This document shows positions 1 through 5,044 of a stretch of 6,695 bases of DNA, in pieces; the stretch's first letter is position 1, and each line of letters opens with the position of its first letter. Source of the stretch: Oscillospiraceae bacterium (GTDB lineage Bacteria; Bacillota; Clostridia; Oscillospirales; Ruminococcaceae). The stretch spans positions 1 through 6,695 of the forward strand of contig DXWR01000001.1 in NCBI GenBank assembly GCA_019416775.1, given 5' to 3'. The notes under the pieces are model-generated. The model did not search any database. It saw only the letters and a program-made list of their open reading frames with translations, and was not told the origin of the DNA. Position numbers and translations under genes: made by a program.

Positions 1-1236
1 GCCGCTGTAGTAGCGGAAGTCAATAACATAAACATCCTGATAATGGTCCACCAAGAAGGGTACAAAAGCGTTGCCATAGGAGTCCTTCACCACCACAGCG
101 GAACTGCCGTCGGTAATAGCGGGATTATGGATTTCTTCAAAAGGCTGATCCCCGGCAATGAAGCAGTTGTATTTCGAGCTGCTGTTCCAAGTGGAGACAT
201 CGGCGATGATCCGATAGTTTTCCAATACTGTGCCGTCAGCCTGATGGGCAGTGAGAGTTTTCACCCCGTTGGGTTCATAGGCAATCACGGTATCCGGATT
301 GGCCGCCAAGGAGGGCGCCTGGTTGCTGCTGGCATACATGGTCCCCAGGAAGTTGTTAAAGGTCAGGGTGTTGAAGCTGTCCAGGTTGTGGGAAGCAATG
401 CCCTTTGCCTGGCAGAAATCGGTGTAGGTGTAGTACGCTCCCAGCGCCGTCCAGTGGTGGTCGGTGCGGAAATAGAGGTACTCATCCTGATGGCTGCGCA
501 GGGTATCGAAGGGGTCCACCTTCACAATTCCCCCATCCATCCGGGAGAACAGGTAGTCGATAGCGTCATCTTCATGGCTCCAGTTCATCTCATCCAGCAC
601 TTCATCGGAAAAGTCAATGCCGTACGCCAAAGGCGCCAGAATAGAATACACATTGGAGCTTGGGCTGGCTGCCTTAATATTGTCGTAATAGGCATTGAGG
701 ATGGCGGCATAGCGGTCGGAATTTTCCTGGCCGAAGTAGTACAGACTGTACGCCCGATCTCCGGAAAGGTACACACTGCCGGCGGATTCCGGCGGCGCCT
801 GAATGGCTCCATCCACCGTAGTGGCAGGCGGCACCGGCTCCACCGTTTCCTCCAATTCCGCCCGGGAGGCGTTGCTGGAAGTGGCATCGGGAATCTCTTC
901 CGCCACCTGATGCTGGCCAAACATCTGCTCCGTTTGGATGCCGTAAAGGCCTTTAAAGTAGGTGTTGGCGGTCATCAAGCCTTCCCGCCAGGGATAGGTG
1001 TCAGCATACCAAGTGTCTACCTGGGAAAAATAGCTGCCGTCCCAAAAAGACGCTGGAGTAAAAGCAGGAAATTTCGTCAGCTCTCGTTTTTCCAAATCGG
1101 AGGTAGTGGGGCGGAAAAACCAAAGCAATCCTACCACAAAGAAAACAATCATAGTGAGGAAAAACACAACCCGCTTCCAAAAATCCACTTTATTGCGAAG
1201 CAATATCTGCTTCTTTTTTGCAGTTTGTTGTTTCAT
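1..1236 (-). CDS. DHHW family protein, membrane-anchored AlgX/AlgJ-like presumed O-acetyltransferase (3' end cut by window)
   Basis: An open frame of 412 codons runs from ATG at 1236 to the window edge without a stop, so the C-terminus is missing. The N-terminus is basic (MKQQTAKKKQ) and is followed by one hydrophobic segment at about residues 22-41, which suggests a signal anchor with the rest outside the membrane. Residues 259-262 read DHHW in the context RTDHHWTALGAYY. KDSYGN at 384-389 resembles the SGNH-type serine block. By analogy with AlgX (Asp-x-His plus a later Ser), D259, H261 and S386 would be the catalytic triad; this is inference. Residues about 108-152 form an acidic, Pro/Ala-rich stretch that looks like a flexible linker. 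The gene follows the MBOAT gene after 21 bases and has GAGG nine bases before the ATG. Its likely role is to transfer acyl groups, delivered by the MBOAT protein, to an exported polymer. Family placement is firm, but substrate and activity are unproven. Confidence 0.88.
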   Translation of the reverse strand, partial: MKQQTAKKKQILLRNKVDFWKRVVFFLTMIVFFVVGLLWFFRPTTSDLEKRELTKFPAFTPASFWDGSYFSQVDTWYADTYPWREGLMTANTYFKGLYGIQTEQMFGQHQVAEEIPDATSSNASRAELEETVEPVPPATTVDGAIQAPPESAGSVYLSGDRAYSLYYFGQENSDRYAAILNAYYDNIKAASPSSNVYSILAPLAYGIDFSDEVLDEMNWSHEDDAIDYLFSRMDGGIVKVDPFDTLRSHQDEYLYFRTDHHWTALGAYYTYTDFCQAKGIASHNLDSFNTLTFNNFLGTMYASSNQAPSLAANPDTVIAYEPNGVKTLTAHQADGTVLENYRIIADVSTWNSSSKYNCFIAGDQPFEEIHNPAITDGSSAVVVKDSYGNAFVPFLVDHYQDVYVIDFRYYSG

Positions 1237-1245
1237 GTCACATTA

Positions 1246-1249
1246 CCTC
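1246..1249 (-). promoter_or_regulatory. Ribosome binding site of the DHHW gene
   Basis: The minus strand reads GAGG here, nine bases before the ATG at 1236 and within the 21-base gap after the MBOAT stop. It supports that start and shows that the two genes are meant to be translated from one message. Confidence 0.65.
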
Positions 1250-1257
1250 GTCCATGC

Positions 1258-2694
1258 TTAGAACTGAAAATACAGGAAAGGATTATAGCTGTCACCCACC
1301 AAAGCCATGGCAGAGAGCACCAACAGACCTGCCGGGAGCAGCACATCAAACACCGCCAAACCCTTTGCAATCACCGGATGACGATCGCCTTGATATTGGA
1401 ACAGCCGGTGAAGGTAGCGACCAATAGGAGTACAGGCAATGGCGCAGAAAATCAGGAAGAAGCAGTTATTCAGCCAATTCAGTCCCACTGCCGGACTGGT
1501 GAAACCGGCTCCGGTGCCGCCGAAGATCCCTTGCAGCACCGTCCCCAACATTCCCAGATCGGTAAAACGGAACAGCAGCCAACTGAAGTACACCACAATC
1601 AATAACAGGACATGGTTAATTGGTTTGCAGCGGTGCAGAGGACTTTTCAGCCAGAACAGCTTTTCCAGCACCAAAAACACAAAGAAGTACAGACCCCAAA
1701 GGATATAATTCCAGCTGGCGCCATGCCAAACACCGGTGAGCAGCCAGACTACGAACAAATTAAAAATCTGCCGGGGCAATCCTCTGCGGTTGCCTCCTAG
1801 GGGAATGTACACATAATCCCGGAAGAAACTGCTCAACGAAATATGCCACCGCCGCCAAAACTCGGTGACAGAATCGGCGATGTAGGGATAGTTGAAGTTT
1901 TCCTTATAGTGGAAACCGCTCATCAGTCCCATGCCGATGGCCATATCGGAATAGGCGGAGAAGTCCAGGTAGATCTGGAACATATAGCACAATCCTCCCA
2001 GCAGCAGCCCGGCGGAAGGGGTGGTTTGCAGCACCTGGAGATTGTCCAGCGGAAGCAGACTGTCTGCCAAAGCGGCGCAGGAATTAGCCAATACTGCTTT
2101 TTTAGCCAAGCCGATGCAAAACCGAGTAATGCCCCGGCTGACTTCGCTGGAGCGGATGCGCCGGTGAAGAATCTCATCGTTCACATCCTTATACCGGATA
2201 ATGGGGCCGGCCACGCACTGATGGAACAGCCCGGCGTAAAGCAGAAGCATCCAGTATTTCTTCTGAGCCCGTACCTCACCTCGGTACACATCGATCACAT
2301 AGCTGATCAGCTGAAAGGTGTAGAAGGAAATGCCGATGGGCAGGACGATCTGGGGAATGATGGTGGGAAAACCGGTGAGGAACTGCAGGTTTTCGCAGAT
2401 AAAGCCGGTGTATTTGAAAAATACCAGCAACCCCAAGGACAGAATCAAGGTCAGAACCAAAAAGAATTTCCGCCGCTTTTGATTGGGGGCGCAATCCAAC
2501 AGTCGAGCACCCAGCCAACAGATGAACACCATTCCCATCAGCAGCAGCAAAAAACGGGGACCGCCCCAACCATAGAACACTAACGAAAAGATCAGCAATG
2601 CAACGTTTTGCGCCTTGGTGGTGCGGCAAAATCGAATGGTAAGCAAATTCAGCACCAAGAACAAAAACACAAACAGCATACTGGAAAAAACCAT
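1258..2694 (-). CDS. MBOAT family membrane-bound O-acyltransferase (AlgI/DltB-like)
   Basis: This 478-residue polytopic membrane protein has the usual length of bacterial AlgI/DltB-type MBOATs. Hydrophobic segments cover most of it, for example residues 7-20, 31-62, 78-94, 116-133, 309-345, 361-376 and 407-422, plus one near the C-terminus. The family core is clear: IYLDFSAYSDMAIGMG at 241-256, then NFNYPY at 267-271, EFWRRWHISLSSFFRDYVY at 279-297, IPLGGNRRG, and the presumed catalytic histidine H324 in GVWHGASWNY. The C-terminal YNPFLYFQF is also typical. Such proteins use a cytoplasmic acyl donor, commonly acetyl-CoA, and pass the group to an extracytoplasmic partner. The partner here is the DHHW gene 21 bases downstream, an arrangement like AlgI with AlgJ/AlgX. 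The start at 2694 is the first in frame and has GAGG eight bases upstream. No D-alanylation genes (dltA/dltC type) are visible, so acetylation of a glycan is favoured over teichoic acid D-alanylation, though the rest of the locus is outside the window. Confidence 0.95.
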   Translation of the reverse strand: MVFSSMLFVFLFLVLNLLTIRFCRTTKAQNVALLIFSLVFYGWGGPRFLLLLMGMVFICWLGARLLDCAPNQKRRKFFLVLTLILSLGLLVFFKYTGFICENLQFLTGFPTIIPQIVLPIGISFYTFQLISYVIDVYRGEVRAQKKYWMLLLYAGLFHQCVAGPIIRYKDVNDEILHRRIRSSEVSRGITRFCIGLAKKAVLANSCAALADSLLPLDNLQVLQTTPSAGLLLGGLCYMFQIYLDFSAYSDMAIGMGLMSGFHYKENFNYPYIADSVTEFWRRWHISLSSFFRDYVYIPLGGNRRGLPRQIFNLFVVWLLTGVWHGASWNYILWGLYFFVFLVLEKLFWLKSPLHRCKPINHVLLLIVVYFSWLLFRFTDLGMLGTVLQGIFGGTGAGFTSPAVGLNWLNNCFFLIFCAIACTPIGRYLHRLFQYQGDRHPVIAKGLAVFDVLLPAGLLVLSAMALVGDSYNPFLYFQF

Positions 2695-2702
2695 GGCGGA
2701 GA

Positions 2703-2706
2703 CCTC
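2703..2706 (-). promoter_or_regulatory. Ribosome binding site of the MBOAT gene
   Basis: GAGG on the minus strand lies eight bases before the ATG at 2694. This supports that start over the internal Met at codon 6. Confidence 0.6.
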
Positions 2707-2729
2707 GCACTTTCTTTCAAAAATAAGGA

Positions 2730-2754
2730 GTTCCCGGAGGATACTTCCGGAAAC
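2730..2754 (-). promoter_or_regulatory. Leader hairpin between promoter and MBOAT start
   Basis: On the minus strand GTTTCCGGA (2754-2746) can pair with TCCGGGAAC (2738-2730) across a seven-base loop, giving nine pairs including one G-U. If transcription starts near 2757, the hairpin is almost at the 5' end of the message. A T-rich stretch, TTATTTTT at 2726-2719, follows three bases after the stem. It could protect the mRNA 5' end or act as a weak attenuator. The gap before the T-run and its interruption make termination uncertain. Confidence 0.4.
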
Positions 2755-2763
2755 TATGGCTTC

Positions 2764-2792
2764 ATTCTACCATACCCGTTTTGCGGTTTCAA
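2764..2792 (-). promoter_or_regulatory. Housekeeping sigma-type promoter for the MBOAT-DHHW operon
   Basis: On the minus strand TTGAAA (2792-2787) is followed by exactly 17 bases and then TAGAAT (2769-2764). Each hexamer matches the consensus at five or four of six positions, including the key ones. TG one base upstream of TAGAAT makes an extended -10. The predicted start of transcription is near 2757, which leaves a leader of about 63 bases before the ATG at 2694. No other start in this intergenic region is as good. Confidence 0.75.
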
Positions 2793-2891
2793 TGGCAAAA
2801 TAACGATTTGGCACGGTTTATGGAAACTGCCTGATTTCTCAATTTAGCTTTTGTGCAGGTTGGGATACAAATTGTAACAGGCTGTTGCAGA

Positions 2892-2920
2892 CTGTCATTC
2901 CCTATGTATTTTCTGTCATT
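2892..2920. repeat. Direct repeat CTGTCATT, two copies 21 bases apart
   Basis: The plus strand has CTGTCATT at 2892-2899 and again at 2913-2920. The start-to-start distance of 21 bases is about two helical turns, so both copies face the same side of the DNA. They lie roughly 100-130 bases upstream of the MBOAT -35 box. An activator or repressor site is possible, but an 8-base repeat in AT-rich DNA can also arise by chance. Confidence 0.35.
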
Positions 2921-3018
2921 ATTTTATTATTTTTCTGATGCAAAAGAGATTTATGGCAAAAAATAGCAAATTTTTGGAATCCTGCGGTTCTCTGTAAAGG
3001 TCATTTCCTTGTGGAATC

Positions 3019-3032
3019 AGAAAAGATTTTCT
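3019..3032. repeat. Short palindrome AGAAAA-GA-TTTTCT
   Basis: A perfect six-base inverted repeat with a two-base centre. It is too AT-rich and its centre too short to make a good RNA hairpin, so if it matters it is more likely a dimer-binding DNA site. Its distance from the MBOAT promoter (over 225 bases) weakens an operator role. Confidence 0.3.
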
Positions 3033-3061
3033 CTATGAATAAGCCACGGCTTGAAGGCAGT

Positions 3062-3084
3062 AACCCGGCTTAACAGGCCGGGTT
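3062..3084. repeat. GC-rich inverted repeat, possible second terminator hairpin
   Basis: AACCCGGC (3062-3069) and GCCGGGTT (3077-3084) are perfect complements around a seven-base loop. It follows the U-tract terminator of the ABC operon by about 20 bases. Neither strand has a strong T-run after it: the plus side has only TTTAAAA and the minus side has none. It may be a back-up transcript end or an RNA 3' stabiliser rather than a classic terminator. Confidence 0.5.
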
Positions 3085-3102
3085 TAAAACGTCTGTGAAA
3101 CG

Positions 3103-3138
3103 AAAAAGCGTTTCCCGCAAGTACAGGAAACGCTCTTT
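3103..3138 (-). terminator. Rho-independent terminator of the ABC exporter operon
   Basis: On the minus strand AGCGTTTCC (3134-3126) pairs perfectly with GGAAACGCT (3115-3107) around a ten-base loop. TTTTCGTTT follows directly from 3106. Upstream A residues can extend the stem into the U-tract. It begins about 20 bases after the stop of the second ABC gene, as expected for the end of an operon, and it separates that operon from the MBOAT operon. Confidence 0.82.
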
Positions 3139-3154
3139 GTAATGAAGCCGGCAA

Positions 3155-5044
3155 TTAATCCAATTCCAAAGCTCCGGTATACAGTTGATAGTAGGTGCCT
3201 TTTTGAGCCAAGAGCTGTTCGTGATCGCCCCGTTCGATGATCCGTCCGTGATCCAACACCATAATGGCATCGGAATTGCGGATGGTGGAGAGCCGGTGAG
3301 CGATAACGAACACCGTACGGCCTTTCATCAATTCGTCCATCCCCTGCTGCACCAACGCTTCGGTACGAGTGTCGATGGAGGAAGTAGCTTCGTCCAAAAT
3401 CAACACCGGCGGATCGGCAATGGCCGCACGAGCGATGGCCAAAAGCTGACGCTGGCCCTGGCTGAGCTGTTGACCATCGTCGGAAAGGATGGTCTCATAA
3501 CCCATGGGCAGACGGGTGATAAACTGGTCGGCGTTGGCTAATTTGGCTGCGGCAATCACATCTTCGTCGGTGGCGTCCAACCGGCCGTAGCGGATGTTTT
3601 CCCGGATGGAACCGGTAAACAGGTGGGTATCCTGGAGCACCATGCCCAAACTGCGGCGGAGATCCTTCAAGCAAATTTTGTTGATGTTGATGTTGTCATA
3701 ACGGATCTTGCCGTCAGCAATGGTGTAAAACCGATTGATCAAATTGGTAATGGTGGTTTTCCCAGCGCCGGTGGAACCTACAAAAGCGATCTTCTGCCCC
3801 GGTTTGGCGTAAAGGTCGATGTTGTGGAGCACAAGATGATCCGGGTTATAACCAAAGCTCATATCAAAGAACCGCACATCGCCGGTGAGCTTGCTGTAGG
3901 TGACGCTGCCGTCAGCTTTGTGAGGATGACGCCAAGCCCATAGTCCGGTGCGCTGGGGCACTTCGGTGATATTGCCGTTTTCGTCCTCTTGGGCGTTGAC
4001 CAAAGTGACATAGCCTTCGTCCACTTCAGGCGTTTCGTCCATCATCCGGAAAATCCGTTCCGCACCGGCTAAAGCCATAATCACCGCATTGGCCTGCTGG
4101 CTGATCTGTCCGAAAGGCTGGGTGAAGCTGCGGGTATATTGCAAGAAGCTGGCCAAATTGCCCAAGCTCAATGCAGTGAGGCCGCTGATGGACATAGCCC
4201 CGCCTATAATAGCGGCCAATACATAAAGCAGATATCCCAGATTGTTGATCACCGGCATGATGATGTTGGAGTAATAGTTTGCCTTGGTGGCGCTGTCGCA
4301 CAGCTTGCCGTTGATCTGTTCAAAGTCCTCTTCCGCAGCTTCTTCGTGGCAAAATACCTTGACTACCTTTTGGCCCGCCATCATTTCTTCCACAAAGCCG
4401 TCCAAAGTACCCAGATCTTGTTGTTGGGACACAAAGAACTTGCCGCTTCGGCCTGCAATATACTTTGTTAGCAGCAACATGACAATGACCATAACCACCG
4501 CCAGCAAGGACAGAGGCAGGCTGATGGTAAGCATGGCGATAAAGGTGGTGATCACACTGATGCTGGCAGCTAAAATTTGAGGGATGGCGATGCTGATCAT
4601 CTGCCGGAGGGTATCAGTGTCGTTGGTATAAAGGCTCATGATTTCACCACGAGCATGAGTGTCAAAATAAGAAATGGGCAGAGTCTGCATGTGTTCAAAC
4701 ATTTCGTCCCGAACCCGTTTCAACACGCCCTGGCCGATGTTAACCATCAACCGGTTGTACACAAAAGAAGTAGCCACGCCGATGTAGTAGATCACCAACA
4801 TGAGAACGATAGACTGAAACAGAATGGTGAGGTCGGGAGATTGCTGTTGAGCCAGAGGAGTGATCACACTGTCGATAAGATAACCCAAAAGCAACGGACC
4901 TGCCATACCACAAATAGAGCTGACAATGATGGAGAGCAGCACGATGACAAACTGAACCCGATAGGTTCCACTGACGTATTTCATCAGCCGGAGCGCGGTT
5001 TTCATGGGGCTTTCTGCACCCTTTTTCATTGGTGCTTTACTCAT
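3155..5044 (-). CDS. ABC exporter half-transporter, consensus-site subunit (TM288/BmrD-like)
   Basis: This 629-residue protein has an N-terminal six-helix membrane domain and a C-terminal ATPase domain, as in multidrug/lipid type exporters. Clear hydrophobic segments lie at about residues 30-56, 73-97, 149-172, 174-194 and 264-287. In the ATPase domain, Walker A is GSTGAGKT at 423-430, the Q-loop Gln is at 471 (MVLQDTHLFTG), the signature is LSQGQ at 527-531, Walker B is LILDE with catalytic Glu at 552, the D-loop is SSID, and the switch His is at 583 (VIAHRLSTI). The catalytic residues are intact but the signature has Gln for Gly, the pattern of the TM288-type subunit in heterodimers. About 45 extra residues (345-389, with GLWAWRHPH) separate the membrane and ATPase domains. 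I chose ATG 5044 over the in-frame ATG at 5077 because AGGAGG lies nine bases upstream and the start then overlaps the partner's stop (ATGAGTAA). It probably exports a hydrophobic compound with its partner; the substrate is unknown. Confidence 0.95.
   Translation of the reverse strand: MSKAPMKKGAESPMKTALRLMKYVSGTYRVQFVIVLLSIIVSSICGMAGPLLLGYLIDSVITPLAQQQSPDLTILFQSIVLMLVIYYIGVATSFVYNRLMVNIGQGVLKRVRDEMFEHMQTLPISYFDTHARGEIMSLYTNDTDTLRQMISIAIPQILAASISVITTFIAMLTISLPLSLLAVVMVIVMLLLTKYIAGRSGKFFVSQQQDLGTLDGFVEEMMAGQKVVKVFCHEEAAEEDFEQINGKLCDSATKANYYSNIIMPVINNLGYLLYVLAAIIGGAMSISGLTALSLGNLASFLQYTRSFTQPFGQISQQANAVIMALAGAERIFRMMDETPEVDEGYVTLVNAQEDENGNITEVPQRTGLWAWRHPHKADGSVTYSKLTGDVRFFDMSFGYNPDHLVLHNIDLYAKPGQKIAFVGSTGAGKTTITNLINRFYTIADGKIRYDNININKICLKDLRRSLGMVLQDTHLFTGSIRENIRYGRLDATDEDVIAAAKLANADQFITRLPMGYETILSDDGQQLSQGQRQLLAIARAAIADPPVLILDEATSSIDTRTEALVQQGMDELMKGRTVFVIAHRLSTIRNSDAIMVLDHGRIIERGDHEQLLAQKGTYYQLYTGALELD

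Larger units (their letters stand above)
2793..3061. other. AT-rich noncoding spacer upstream of the MBOAT promoter
   Basis: I see no gene in this part of the roughly 460-base gap: no frame has a credible start, ribosome binding site and family pattern. It is richer in A and T than the flanking genes, with runs such as TTATTTTATTATTTTTC on the plus strand around 2919-2935. It holds a direct repeat (CTGTCATT at 2892-2899 and 2913-2920), a small palindrome at 3019-3032 and a short one, AAGCCACGGCTT, at 3041-3052. These may be regulator sites for the downstream operon, but nothing ties them to a known regulator. Confidence 0.55.

Noticed and set aside
43..1605. Long plus-strand open frame of 520 codons
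   Set aside because: It lies antisense to the DHHW gene and the end of the MBOAT gene, spans their junction, and its translation shows no family pattern. The minus-strand frames carry clear motifs and ribosome binding sites.
1843..2583. Plus-strand open frame of 246 codons
   Set aside because: It is antisense to the conserved core of the MBOAT gene and has no recognisable domain.
2608..2847. Short plus-strand open frames reaching from the MBOAT start into the intergenic region
   Set aside because: Low-complexity Lys/Asn/Gln-rich translations, no ribosome binding site of note, and they overlap the promoter and start of the MBOAT gene.
2695..3154. CRISPR array, tRNA, insertion sequence ends or riboswitch in the intergenic region
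   Set aside because: I found no regularly spaced repeats beyond one 8-base pair, no tRNA-like cloverleaf or CCA end, no long terminal inverted repeats, and the predicted leader is too short for a common riboswitch.
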